Positions 9,109 to 16,940 of a stretch of DNA of 64,000 nt are shown in pieces (position 1 is the stretch's first letter; each line of letters begins with the position of its first letter). The position numbers and the translations under genes were made by a program. The stretch lies in NCBI RefSeq assembly GCF_000025885.1, contig NC_014011.1, positions 1,240,001-1,304,000 on the forward strand. Direction: 5' to 3'. This stretch comes from Aminobacterium colombiense DSM 12261 (GTDB lineage Bacteria; Synergistota; Synergistia; Synergistales; Aminobacteriaceae). A model generated the notes under the pieces. It worked only from the letters and a program-made list of their open reading frames with translations. It was not told the DNA's origin and ran no database searches.

Positions 9109-9123
9109 TCAACAGCCCATGCG

Positions 9124-9213
9124 TCACAGAACTGTCGCCCGAGGATAGGACCGACATGTAATAATGAGCACGAGTATAAGAATAAGAACTATTAATATCG
9201 TTGCTTCTCTCAC
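9124..9213 (-). CDS. Branched-chain-amino-acid leader peptide (29 residues)
   Basis: A GTG-initiated ORF nine bases after AAGGAGG on the minus strand. Residues 6-18 are ILIVLILILVLII, thirteen consecutive branched-chain residues (six Ile, five Leu, two Val), followed by a polar tail TCRSYPRATVL and TGA. The tail codons contain the strand (9141-9152) that can pair with the terminator 5' arm. A ribosome stalled for charged Ile, Leu or Val tRNA would leave that strand free to form an antiterminator; a ribosome reaching the stop would cover it. This matches the ilv-type attenuation design. The alternative is a tiny membrane peptide with one helix. Confidence 0.65.
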   Translation of the reverse strand: MREATILIVLILILVLIITCRSYPRATVL

Positions 9214-9264
9214 GGTCCGTTTCCTCCTTTTTTTAAGCAAACTGTTCTGATGCAATGACACGAG

Positions 9265-9293
9265 ATGTTACCAAAGCTTTGAGTTTTTGTAAA
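9265..9293 (-). promoter_or_regulatory. Promoter of the lctP-larA leader
   Basis: Minus strand TTTACA, 17-base spacer, TAACAT preceded by TGG (extended -10). The predicted start near 9258 gives an untranslated leader of about 45 bases before the peptide. Confidence 0.5.
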
Positions 9294-9336
9294 GTCTTGA
9301 ATTAAAAGGACTTTCTCCCATGGATACTTTGCTGGC

Positions 9337-10428
9337 TTATCGATCCAGACAGGCAAAGAGGTCTGAAGCTTTTTCAGGCGTAGCGATCCTGACATAATTC
9401 TTGCCCAGATTTGGGTAATCTTCACCAGACCTTACGTCGATTCCCTTTGAAGCAAAAACTTCTCCCAAATGAACATCTCGATCTGAAACAGAAACGAGAG
9501 ATATGGGGCAGCTGTTATATGTAGTTGCCACTCTATATCCTCTTTCTTTGAGTCCGGAAACGAGTACTTCTTTCTGTTCCCCTATCAATTTACGCACTGT
9601 TTCGAGAAGAGTCCCGCCTCGCAGGGCTTCCCGTGCTAAAAGGGCGCTTACTGAGGGCATTGGGAAGGGGAGGTCGCCTTTATCGTAGAATTTTCCAAGA
9701 TTTCCGCTAAACACCCCATAGCCCACACGAGTTCCAGCAAAGTGAAATCCTTTTGTCAATGTTCGAGTCACAATTACGTTCTCATATCTCGGCACAAGCT
9801 GCATGGCCGACGCTTCTTTCGGAGCATAATCACAATAGGCCTCATCCACTATGACAATGACTCCAAGTTTATGGGCCCTGGCTACAAGTGCTTCTATCTG
9901 GTCAAGAGGGATAAGCTGCCCTGTGGGATTATTAGGGTTATCTACATAGAGCAGGGTATGCCCTTCATTCAACGCGCCAAGCAATGGGTCCACATGAAAA
10001 CTGAAATTGTCTTCAGGGTTCATGGCAATGCCTTCGAAGCGAGCCCCGGTGACCCGCACTTCAGTAATATATTCTACAAACTGAGGAATATAGCCCAATA
10101 CTGAAGAACGATCATCAAGAAACACCTTGTTGATCCTTTCTAATACCTGCATGGAACCATAACCAACTTTTACCTGATCTTCTCTTATGTCTGCAAAGTC
10201 TTTCCAGTAATGACATATTTCTTCCAAAAGGGTTTTGTAAGAAGTATCCCCCGTTTTCCACATATTTGAAACCCAGTCAAAATTGCGAATGAATTCTTCG
10301 ACCCCCGGAACGTGAGGCAATGTCGACTCCAGGCCATTGCAATTAAGGACTACAGGATAGTGAGCTTCGTGAATGTAACTCCCCCGCTCAAAATCTTTGA
10401 GGTGGGGTTTTACTTTAGGGTTCCACAT
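9337..10428 (-). CDS. Class I/II PLP aminotransferase, HisC/aromatic type
   Basis: 363-residue fold-type-I aminotransferase. It shows the PLP-binding NPNNPTG (residues 164-170), VDEAYCDY with the Asp that contacts the pyridine nitrogen, Lys226 in TRTLTKGF as the Schiff-base lysine, and a C-terminal YVRIATP arginine for the substrate carboxylate. The family includes histidinol-phosphate and aromatic aminotransferases. The start at 10428 has AGGAGG upstream and overlaps the transporter gene by 14 bases, so the two are translationally coupled. No histidine genes are nearby, and the operon leader contains aromatic codons, so an aromatic amino-acid aminotransferase is the favoured role (inference). 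Confidence 0.85.
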   Translation of the reverse strand: MWNPKVKPHLKDFERGSYIHEAHYPVVLNCNGLESTLPHVPGVEEFIRNFDWVSNMWKTGDTSYKTLLEEICHYWKDFADIREDQVKVGYGSMQVLERINKVFLDDRSSVLGYIPQFVEYITEVRVTGARFEGIAMNPEDNFSFHVDPLLGALNEGHTLLYVDNPNNPTGQLIPLDQIEALVARAHKLGVIVIVDEAYCDYAPKEASAMQLVPRYENVIVTRTLTKGFHFAGTRVGYGVFSGNLGKFYDKGDLPFPMPSVSALLAREALRGGTLLETVRKLIGEQKEVLVSGLKERGYRVATTYNSCPISLVSVSDRDVHLGEVFASKGIDVRSGEDYPNLGKNYVRIATPEKASDLFACLDR

Positions 10429-11620
10429 GCACTTTCGCCTCCTCAAATTTATCAGGAACTGCCGGCATCTCTTTGCCACGCAGCCTCATAAGCCCTACAG
10501 TAGCCAGAGGAATAACCATCACCGCAAGAAAATACCACGCCATGAAAGAATAACCGCGAGCTATGAGAGCGACAAGACCGGCCTTGGCACAGATGAAGCA
10601 AACCACTAAAACGGCAAGCCCTACAACACCTCTCATCTTCGGAGACATCTCTCCTCCCTTTTCCTGGTAAACCGAATTGATCCGCTCATTGAGTCCGTGT
10701 ACAAAACCCGTAATTGTTTCTATACTTGTTCCAAAAAGCATCAACACATAGGCAGAAAGAAGAACTCCCCCTCCAAGGTGGCCTTTAAGAATGCCAAAGA
10801 TAGGAACCGACTCCTCCAGAACTGCCGGAAAAACAGGAGCCATGGCAAGGTATTCGATAAAGGCAGGAATCATCATAAGGATTGAAGCCACTATGCCGTT
10901 GATGACAGCATCCCGTCTTGTTTTTATTATATCTTGTAACGCATACAGCACCAGAAGAAATGAGACCATATTGTAAAGGGTGTATTTTATGCCCCCCATA
11001 AGCCAATTTGAACTTGTCGCGACACCATGGTCTCGAATAAAACTGCCAAAAACCCCATCCATTCCAAAGTGTCGAACTGTAGCTACAAGGAAAATAAACA
11101 TTACGGCATACAGGAAGAATGACCAGTATGAAAGAATGGTTGAAATTACTTTTCCTCCGGCAAACAGGAGAATGGAAGTACCTACAAGAAGGACAGTTAC
11201 GCCAACCCAGTAGGAAATGCCAAACCATTGCTGAAGAATGGTTCCAGCCGCAGAGGATAAAATGCCGCCCACAAGAACCACCAGGAAGATATATCCCGCT
11301 TCAAAAACAAGCCAGGTTGAGCCAGGAAGTAGGCTCTTAAAGAAGCTGCGGTAATTGTACAGACGAAATTTGCGAGCATAATCAAAGGTAAGGATGCCTA
11401 CAAGAGCAAAACAAACAGTAGAAACTACCATGCCGTATAAACCCTCGGCAAGTCCGTTCATCATGAAGAATTCAACAAGCTCCCTGCCTGTTGCGTATCC
11501 GCCGCCAATAAGCACAGACTGACATAAAAACCCAATCATCAGCCATCGGCTAAACCATTTGACCTGCGTAATATCCAGTAATTTTGAGATGATAGAACCC
11601 TTTGGGGCATCCTTTTTCAT
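10415..11620 (-). CDS. YkvI-like membrane protein, probable amino-acid transporter
   Basis: 401-residue protein with about 11 transmembrane segments, of the COG3949 (YkvI) family, distantly related to APC-type amino-acid transporters. The first helix carries the signature IGGGYATGRELVEFF, a broken helix typical of sodium-coupled LeuT-fold carriers. The ATG at 11620 is chosen (GAGGA 11 bases upstream); an upstream extension would run through the attenuator terminator. The gene overlaps the aminotransferase gene, which implies that the carrier and enzyme share a substrate. The leader at 11719-11912 suggests an aromatic amino acid. Confidence 0.82.
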   Translation of the reverse strand: MKKDAPKGSIISKLLDITQVKWFSRWLMIGFLCQSVLIGGGYATGRELVEFFMMNGLAEGLYGMVVSTVCFALVGILTFDYARKFRLYNYRSFFKSLLPGSTWLVFEAGYIFLVVLVGGILSSAAGTILQQWFGISYWVGVTVLLVGTSILLFAGGKVISTILSYWSFFLYAVMFIFLVATVRHFGMDGVFGSFIRDHGVATSSNWLMGGIKYTLYNMVSFLLVLYALQDIIKTRRDAVINGIVASILMMIPAFIEYLAMAPVFPAVLEESVPIFGILKGHLGGGVLLSAYVLMLFGTSIETITGFVHGLNERINSVYQEKGGEMSPKMRGVVGLAVLVVCFICAKAGLVALIARGYSFMAWYFLAVMVIPLATVGLMRLRGKEMPAVPDKFEEAKVHVEP

Positions 11621-11718
11621 CTTTTTCACCGTCCTCTTAAGAAAATAATTAAAACTCTGTTTCTTGAAATGGGGGCTCCATATCTCTGCTCCTTTCCACC
11701 CCCGAGATATAAAAATAT

Positions 11719-11763
11719 AAAAAAAGGGCGGGGCCCCTCTCATAGAAAAAAGGGGCCCCGCCC
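11719..11763 (-). terminator. Attenuator terminator ahead of the transporter-aminotransferase operon
   Basis: Minus strand GGGCGGGGCCCC, 14-base loop, GGGGCCCCGCCC, then seven T: a 12-bp all-GC stem about 100 bases upstream of the first gene. Its 5' arm (11752-11763) can instead pair with 11796-11807 (GGGTCCC with GGGGCCC), within the last leader codons. A further hairpin at 11782-11812 can sequester that strand. Confidence 0.75.
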
Positions 11764-11779
11764 TAAAAGACCAACGCAA

Positions 11780-11875
11780 TTAAGCGTCGATCCCAGGTGA
11801 GGGACCCACGCTAAACCAATAAAGGAAAAAGCGGTTTATCGATAATGTTTCTTGAGTTTTCTCTATATTCTTCAT
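11780..11875 (-). CDS. Aromatic-amino-acid leader peptide (31 residues)
   Basis: ORF of 31 codons with the run FFLYWF at codons 16-21 (TTT TTC CTT TAT TGG TTT). Seven codons later comes the strand that can disrupt the terminator stem, the same arrangement as in the branched-chain leader 2.6 kb away. An in-frame ATG at 11893 would add MIWFLT. No good ribosome site is visible before either ATG. The best promoter (11884-11912) would start the RNA at about the ATG at 11875, implying a leaderless message. The peptide is therefore less certain than its partner. Confidence 0.5.
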   Translation of the reverse strand: MKNIEKTQETLSINRFFLYWFSVGPSPGIDA

Positions 11876-11883
11876 GGTTAGGA

Positions 11884-11912
11884 ACCATATCATTTTTCCA
11901 TGGGGGCGTCAA
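11884..11912 (-). promoter_or_regulatory. Promoter of the aromatic leader
   Basis: Minus strand TTGACG, 17-base spacer, TATGGT, located just after the terminator of the tRNA-Ser gene. The predicted start is near 11877. Confidence 0.5.
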
Positions 11913-11925
11913 GCACTTTCCCCAT

Positions 11926-11952
11926 AAAAAACGGGCACGGCGATGTGCCCGT
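11926..11952 (-). terminator. Terminator of tRNA-Ser(CGA)
   Basis: Minus strand ACGGGCAC, six-base loop, GTGCCCGT, then a T run, nine bases after the tRNA CCA end. Confidence 0.8.
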
Positions 11953-11961
11953 AATATTCTC

Positions 11962-12054
11962 TGGCGGAGAGGGTGGGATTTGAACCCACGAGACGGGTAT
12001 GAGCCGCCTAATCGATTTCGAGTCGACCGCCTTCGACCACTCGGCCACCCCTCC
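11962..12054 (-). tRNA. tRNA-Ser (anticodon CGA)
   Basis: 93 nt including encoded CCA. GGAGGGG pairs with CCTCTCC (one G-U). The anticodon stem GTCGA/TCGAT encloses loop CTCGAAA, giving anticodon CGA. The long variable arm is serine type and the T loop holds GTTCAAATC. Confidence 0.94.
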
Positions 12055-12133
12055 GGTTGCGTTGACGTGAGCATTATAGCGATTTTAAATATAGATGTCC
12101 AGATAAGGGGAACTGTTCAAAATTTAATTAAAT

Positions 12134-12158
12134 AGAGGCCGCTTTAAAGGCGGCCCCT
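12134..12158 (-). terminator. Terminator of the rubrerythrin gene
   Basis: Minus strand AGGGGCCGC ... GCGGCCTCT followed by an A/T-rich tail, about 20 bases after the rubrerythrin stop codon. Confidence 0.6.
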
Positions 12159-12179
12159 GTTTTATTCACTTTCTCTCTA

Positions 12180-12716
12180 TTAGTAGTTTTCCGCTTTGAT
12201 CTCAAAATAAGCCTGAGGATGATCACAAACAGGGCATACTTCGGGGGCCTTTTCACCACAATGGATGTGGCCGCAGTTGGCACAATGCCAAACCTGTTTC
12301 TCTTCCCGCACAAAAATCTTTTCTTCTTTCAGGTTTTTTAGGAGCTTCAGATATCGTTCCTCATGCTCTTTTTCAATTTTTGCTACAGCCTTAAACAAAT
12401 ATGCAATTTTCGTAAATCCTTCTTCTTCGGCTTCCGCAGCAAATCTTGCGTACATATCAGTCCACTCGTAATTTTCGCCCTCAGCTGCATCTTTCAAATT
12501 TTGCTCTGTTGAAGGAATTCCATCATGCAAAAGCTTAAACCAGATCTTTGCATGTTCTTTTTCGTTGTTTGCTGTTTCTTCAAAAAAGGCCGCTATTTGA
12601 TTCAGCCCCTCTTTTTTTGCTTTAGATGCATAATAGGAATACTTGTTTCTCGCCTGAGATTCTCCGGCAAATGCTTCTCTCAAATTCGCCTCAGTTTTAG
12701 ATCCTTTCAAGTCCAT
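12180..12716 (-). CDS. rbr: Rubrerythrin
   Basis: 178-residue cytoplasmic non-heme iron protein that reduces hydrogen peroxide in anaerobes. The N-terminal four-helix ferritin-like domain (about 1-140) supplies the diiron glutamates: [26 protein letters not shown] and EKEHEERY. The C-terminal rubredoxin domain has two Cys pairs, CANCG and CPVCDHP, binding one Fe(SCys)4. The start at 12716 has GGAGG in place; an upstream in-frame ATG adds a lysine-rich stretch that reads through the ribosome site. It is monocistronic. Confidence 0.95.
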   Translation of the reverse strand: MDLKGSKTEANLREAFAGESQARNKYSYYASKAKKEGLNQIAAFFEETANNEKEHAKIWFKLLHDGIPSTEQNLKDAAEGENYEWTDMYARFAAEAEEEGFTKIAYLFKAVAKIEKEHEERYLKLLKNLKEEKIFVREEKQVWHCANCGHIHCGEKAPEVCPVCDHPQAYFEIKAENY

Positions 12717-12843
12717 CGTTATTCCTCCTTCTGTGTAATTACCCTTCTTTTTTGTTAAAATCATATTTATTATAGAATATTAACATCTTTTATTCAAACC
12801 TTGATTCTGTTAGAAAACAACAAATTCGCGCGCCTGATTATGG

Positions 12844-13314
12844 TCATGGGGCGCTCGAATTCTGACGACGCTTTTTAAAGTAATCCCAAAGAAGATTGGC
12901 GCTTTCCTGAGCCAATACCCCTTTTATAACCTCGCACCTGTGATTCAGACGAGAGTCTTGCACTATATTATAAAGTGTTCCGCAAGCGCCGGCCCGGGGG
13001 TCCGCTGCTCCGTAGACAAGACATTTTATTCTAGACAGCACTATAGCGCCTGCGCACATGGGGCACGGTTCCAGCGTAACATAAAGGGTAGATCCCCTTA
13101 AGTTCCATGTCCCCAGCCTTTCCGTGGCTTCTCGAATAGCAATTATTTCAGCGTGGGCTGTGGGATCCAGATGTTTACTGTTGCTACCCTTCCCTATAAC
13201 TTCATTATTCCTAACCACTAACGCCGCAACTGGTACTTCTCCATGCTCTGCCGCTTTTCGAGCTTCGTCAAGAGCCATATTCATAAAAAAGATGTCGGTG
13301 TCGCTATGAATCAC
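12844..13314 (-). CDS. tadA: tRNA-specific adenosine deaminase
   Basis: 156-residue zinc deaminase that converts A34 to inosine in tRNA-Arg(ACG). The metal and catalytic motif HAE is at 54-56, with PCPMC (Cys84, Cys87) completing the zinc site. The start is GTG, four bases after the nitrilase stop, so it is the last gene of an operon with the nitrilase and probably the YhcH gene. Its substrate tRNA-Arg(ACG) is encoded in this window at 35880-35956. Confidence 0.93.
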   Translation of the reverse strand: MIHSDTDIFFMNMALDEARKAAEHGEVPVAALVVRNNEVIGKGSNSKHLDPTAHAEIIAIREATERLGTWNLRGSTLYVTLEPCPMCAGAIVLSRIKCLVYGAADPRAGACGTLYNIVQDSRLNHRCEVIKGVLAQESANLLWDYFKKRRQNSSAP

Positions 13315-13317
13315 GCT

Positions 13318-14889
13318 TTACTCTTCCTTTCGACTCGTATTCCTTAATTCTTTATAGGCATGGGGAAGTCTTCCCAGAACAACATCTGTCCCTGTAATGA
13401 CGGTCTTGCTATAGGCCTCTCCGAGAAGACAATAGGCAGAAGCGCTCTGGTCCATTCCTGGAACAGTTATAGCGCATATGTTTCCCGTAGGGGAAACTAT
13501 AAAAGAATTATCTTCTTTATCCCCACAACCTGCCCGAATTAAAAACACTCTATTTTCTGCTGCCCTGCATCGCGCTATTTTCTCGGTCATTGCGTGACGT
13601 TTGGCGTCAGCCCAGAAAAGTACCTGCACTCCCTCCAACATCATGCTTCTGGCAACTTCCGGCAAGAACATCTCTTCTTCGATGACAAGCCCTATACGTC
13701 CTGCTTCCGTGGAAAAGACTACGGGTCGACAAGCCTTATCTAAAAAGATAGGGCCGTAGGTGTTGTCCTTCGAAAACGCTATGGCGGCTCGCTTCTTATG
13801 ACCGTCTATTTCCGCAAGGCCTCCTACGCAGACAACCACTTTCGGATTAAGCAAGGGGCGCAGTTTGTGGACCACTTCGTCAAAATCAGCTTTTTTGCCG
13901 CAATCGGGGAGGGAGATCAGGGATGCGTCCTGATCTTGCAATACCCTGATCATGCGGGAGGCCATAGCTACATAATGATCCGCTGTTTCTGCTGAAAAAT
14001 GGGCTGCGGAGCAAACCGCTCCTGTTTCAGCTAAAACCATTGGTTTTGCCATTAGAGAGGTTACAGGCAACTTTTCTGTAGGGTCAGTAAGACGGGCGAA
14101 GCATCGGTTTTCTTTATCAGGCAGTGGATAGGATGCCATTTCTGTGTCTACTGTGGCTATGAGAGCTTCCGGCGTGTCGGAAGGTGAAGATCCTATAACG
14201 TGTCCCAAAGGATTGATGACACAACTTCGTCCTGTATTCATTATAGAATATGCTTCGAGCCCGACTTTATCACATAAAATAATCCAGACCCCATTCTCAA
14301 AGGCCCGGACTGGGAGCATATACTCTATCTGTGGGTTCATCAAAAGGGTGGTACTAGAGGCTGAGGAGACAAGGTTTGCCATGTCTATAATTACTTCGGC
14401 GCCCTTTTCTGCTAATATGCGGGCTATTTCCGGAGCGCGGCCATCAGCGCATATCATCATGCCAAGCTTTCCCAAAGAAGTGTCAATGACAGAAAAAAGT
14501 TCGCCGGCTTCAATAAACTTGCGGTCAAAATGCCAAAGATTCGACTTGTAGACGCGTCCTAGTATTTCACCTTCAGGCCCCCATAGAAAACCAGCGTTTC
14601 GTAACAGGCCGTTTTCCTGGACATAGAGCCCCATGGCAATGTGAACTCTGTAATGAGCAGCCCTCTGGGCCACTTCTTTCATAAAATTCGGCGTTCGCTT
14701 AAGGGCAAGTTCCGCAGCCTCTTCGTTCTCTCTAAGAAAATAGGCTGGCCAGGCACATTCTGGAAAAACGAGAAGATCCACTTTCTCTTCGCTGCAAAGA
14801 CTATCTATCCATTCCAGGATTTCTTTCTCCGTCTGCTCATACTGACTCACATCCCGGGCTTCCAGCTGGATACAGGCTACCTCAAACAT
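13318..14889 (-). CDS. Tandem carbon-nitrogen hydrolase (double nitrilase domain)
   Basis: 523-residue protein with two nitrilase-superfamily domains in series. The first (about 1-265) has the full Glu-Lys-Cys triad: Glu44 in VFPECAWPAY, Lys115 in GRVYKSN, and Cys147 in GMMICADGRAPE. It should hydrolyse an amide or nitrile. The second (about 285-515) keeps the fold but has LPDCG in place of the Glu motif and IEEEM where the Cys should be, so it looks inactive and may be regulatory or structural. The substrate is unknown. It is co-transcribed with tadA and lies 29 bases after a YhcH-family gene. Confidence 0.85.
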   Translation of the reverse strand: MFEVACIQLEARDVSQYEQTEKEILEWIDSLCSEEKVDLLVFPECAWPAYFLRENEEAAELALKRTPNFMKEVAQRAAHYRVHIAMGLYVQENGLLRNAGFLWGPEGEILGRVYKSNLWHFDRKFIEAGELFSVIDTSLGKLGMMICADGRAPEIARILAEKGAEVIIDMANLVSSASSTTLLMNPQIEYMLPVRAFENGVWIILCDKVGLEAYSIMNTGRSCVINPLGHVIGSSPSDTPEALIATVDTEMASYPLPDKENRCFARLTDPTEKLPVTSLMAKPMVLAETGAVCSAAHFSAETADHYVAMASRMIRVLQDQDASLISLPDCGKKADFDEVVHKLRPLLNPKVVVCVGGLAEIDGHKKRAAIAFSKDNTYGPIFLDKACRPVVFSTEAGRIGLVIEEEMFLPEVARSMMLEGVQVLFWADAKRHAMTEKIARCRAAENRVFLIRAGCGDKEDNSFIVSPTGNICAITVPGMDQSASAYCLLGEAYSKTVITGTDVVLGRLPHAYKELRNTSRKEE

Positions 14890-14918
14890 TCTGTCTCACT
14901 CCTTTTTATATAGTCTTG

Positions 14919-15380
14919 CTATGGGAGCTCAACCTTAACAACTATTTTACGAATTCTAGCAGGTCTCATCTGAGTTATACATCCCTTATGAACATCATGT
15001 GGAAAGAAAATTACAAACATACCGGGCTTTGTCTGAAAATATTCCCCGTCTCCATCATAAAGGGCAAAATCCCGAACAGCATCGTAAGCAAGAGCCTCTT
15101 CCATAGTTTTAAGAGGAGCATATCCTAACCACTCCTCCCCTGACAACAGACATTGTATATCTGCATATTTTTTATGGGCTTCCCACACTTGCGCTTCCTT
15201 AGGCTTTGTGGTTGCTGACTGTATGATGGCAAAGACTGATGGCCCATCTATCTCATATTTGCCATTTTCCAAAGAAGCCGGAATGAGGTTATCAAGAAAT
15301 TCAAAAGCTTTTCGAAACCGTTCTCCTAAACAAAAATATGTGGATGCATTATTTAACATATCAAATATCAATATCACCAC
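14919..15380 (-). CDS. YhcH/YjgK/YiaL-family protein
   Basis: About 150 residues of the YhcH/YjgK/YiaL (EbgC-like) beta-sandwich family, proposed to act on sugars or sugar acids, often with zinc. Conserved metal-site residues are visible in WEAHKKYADIQ and FFPHDVHKG. The start is unclear: two GTG codons lie 2 and 5 bases after GAGGGA, and TTG and ATG codons follow, so the true N-terminus may be up to seven residues shorter. Its position upstream of the double nitrilase suggests a common operon, but a substrate link is not evident. Confidence 0.82.
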   Translation of the reverse strand: MVILIFDMLNNASTYFCLGERFRKAFEFLDNLIPASLENGKYEIDGPSVFAIIQSATTKPKEAQVWEAHKKYADIQCLLSGEEWLGYAPLKTMEEALAYDAVRDFALYDGDGEYFQTKPGMFVIFFPHDVHKGCITQMRPARIRKIVVKVELP

Positions 15381-15451
15381 TCCCTCTTCAAGGCTTACGG
15401 CTTGGATGATGGTACAATATTTTTTGAATCAAAATGGAAAGGAGCGTTGTC

Positions 15452-15958
15452 ATGCTTTCAAAGATTTTTCGTGTTTTTGGAATTCGTACCAAACCTATGG
15501 TGCCTCTTTCTGCTCACGACATAGTGACCAGATCACGTCACGCCAGTAAAACAATAGAATGGAGCCGTAATAAACGTTTAACCATTTACAATCCCCCTTT
15601 TTGGGGTATCCACCATCTTTTTATAGATCCTGATCTTCATCACGCACTTATTGCCCTTAAAGAAGACGGGAACTCTTTTGTCTTTTATGGAAACTCCCAG
15701 GGGGCTGAACGCTGGGAAAAATACGATGCAAATCTCAATATGTGCGATTGCGGCATTGTAGAAAACCAGGCCCTTACGTGGCTCATATACGAAGATTATG
15801 TAATCTATAACGGCGCTATGCTTCCTGCTACAAATGCACCCTACCACTGGGGACGTGTAATAGACAACCAGCCTTTCTACGCTTCTATTAACGAAAAGTG
15901 GGCCTCTCAAGGCATTTCTGAAATCAGAGAATTGGCCCCTTCTTATTCGGAATCATAA
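15452..15958 (+). CDS. Uncharacterised 168-residue protein
   Basis: I do not recognise the family. The start has AGGAG seven bases upstream. No signal peptide or membrane helix is evident. The sequence is rich in aromatic residues (for example NPPFWGIHHLF and NAPYHWGRVI) with a lone MCDCG motif, suggesting a compact globular cytoplasmic protein. An extended -10 element (TGGTACAAT, about 15410-15418) precedes it. It is a single gene between oppositely oriented operons, and convergent with the ArsA-like ATPase gene. Confidence 0.75.
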   Translation: MLSKIFRVFGIRTKPMVPLSAHDIVTRSRHASKTIEWSRNKRLTIYNPPFWGIHHLFIDPDLHHALIALKEDGNSFVFYGNSQGAERWEKYDANLNMCDCGIVENQALTWLIYEDYVIYNGAMLPATNAPYHWGRVIDNQPFYASINEKWASQGISEIRELAPSYSES

Positions 15959-15967
15959 CAAACGCTG

Positions 15968-16924
15968 CTACATTTCATCCAGCTTTAAGATGAGAGGAGC
16001 TATCTCGCTAAGTTGCTCTATGCCCTTTATATCAGAATCTAAAAGGGGGATACGAGCAACGCCGAAACCACCAAACATCTCGTCGATCTGTTTTAGATAC
16101 TGTTCTTGGTCAACTCGGCGCTTTTCGAAAAATGGACCTGCCTCCTCAGGAATAACTTTATTTACAATAACTCCCCCTATTCCAATGTCATGTTTTTGCA
16201 ATATTTCAATGGCCCGCTTTGTTTCTATAATGGGGAGCTTTTCTGCATTAAGAACAAAATAAAAAGCCGTATTTTTTTTATCCGTCAATATCTTTCTGGC
16301 CAAAGCAAATTTGTCACGCCTCGCCTGAAGCGTATCGATGATGGGGTCTTCCTTTATCTTTTCCTGAAGGTCTTTGTCGTATTTTGCAGCAACTTTCATG
16401 AGTTCCATGGCATTGGCACGCTTTTCAATCAAATGCTCTATCCAAATTCCAAGTATTTCTGGCAGGGTTATAAGCCGCAATGTGTGACCTGTTGGAGCTG
16501 TGTCAAAAACAATAACGTCGTAAGGATTACCTATGGATTCCATTAGTTCAATGAATTTATCAAAAATTGCCGCTTCCTCTGCGCCGGGAGACATATAGGC
16601 TATCTCTATCTGGCGTTTTATCTCTTCAACGATTACGGCGCTGACGATGTGAAGCATTTTATCCTGAATGGCCTTCATATACTTTTTTGCTTCTTCTTCG
16701 GCATCAATTTCTATTCCCCAAAGATTTTCTGCCACAGGAATGACATCCAGGCCGATAGGCCTATTGAAAGCATCGGCAAGGGAATGGGCTGGATCTGTAG
16801 AAACCACAAGTGTTTTTATTCCTAGTCTTGAAAGAGCGTATGCATAGGCCGCGGCACATGTCGTTTTTCCAGTTCCGCCCTTCCCCCCAAAAAAAACAAA
16901 CTGCCTTTTCACATGATGAACCAT
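15968..16924 (-). CDS. ArsA/GET3-family ATPase, single domain
   Basis: 318-residue deviant-Walker-A ATPase. The P-loop FFGGKGGTGKTTCA is near residue 15, switch I VSTDPAHSLADAF follows, and IVFDTAPTGHTLRL contains the A-loop region of the family. Bacterial single-domain ArsA homologues pump oxyanions only when a partner ArsB is present; none is here, so a GET3-like or other role is possible. The start at 16924 has GGGAGG ten bases upstream. It sits just after a small unknown gene (16941-17249) that is probably a partner. Confidence 0.85.
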   Translation of the reverse strand: MVHHVKRQFVFFGGKGGTGKTTCAAAYAYALSRLGIKTLVVSTDPAHSLADAFNRPIGLDVIPVAENLWGIEIDAEEEAKKYMKAIQDKMLHIVSAVIVEEIKRQIEIAYMSPGAEEAAIFDKFIELMESIGNPYDVIVFDTAPTGHTLRLITLPEILGIWIEHLIEKRANAMELMKVAAKYDKDLQEKIKEDPIIDTLQARRDKFALARKILTDKKNTAFYFVLNAEKLPIIETKRAIEILQKHDIGIGGVIVNKVIPEEAGPFFEKRRVDQEQYLKQIDEMFGGFGVARIPLLDSDIKGIEQLSEIAPLILKLDEM

Positions 16925-16940
16925 CGAAAAAGAGCCTCCC

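Noticed and set aside
8990-9157. An N-terminal extension of the lactate-permease-family protein reading through the terminator hairpin
   Set aside because: It would translate a GC-rich terminator stem and T run, lacks a ribosome site, and the family starts with the membrane helix at 8989.
11621-11779. N-terminal extension of the YkvI-like protein
   Set aside because: Again the frame crosses a terminator stem; homology and a ribosome site support 11620.
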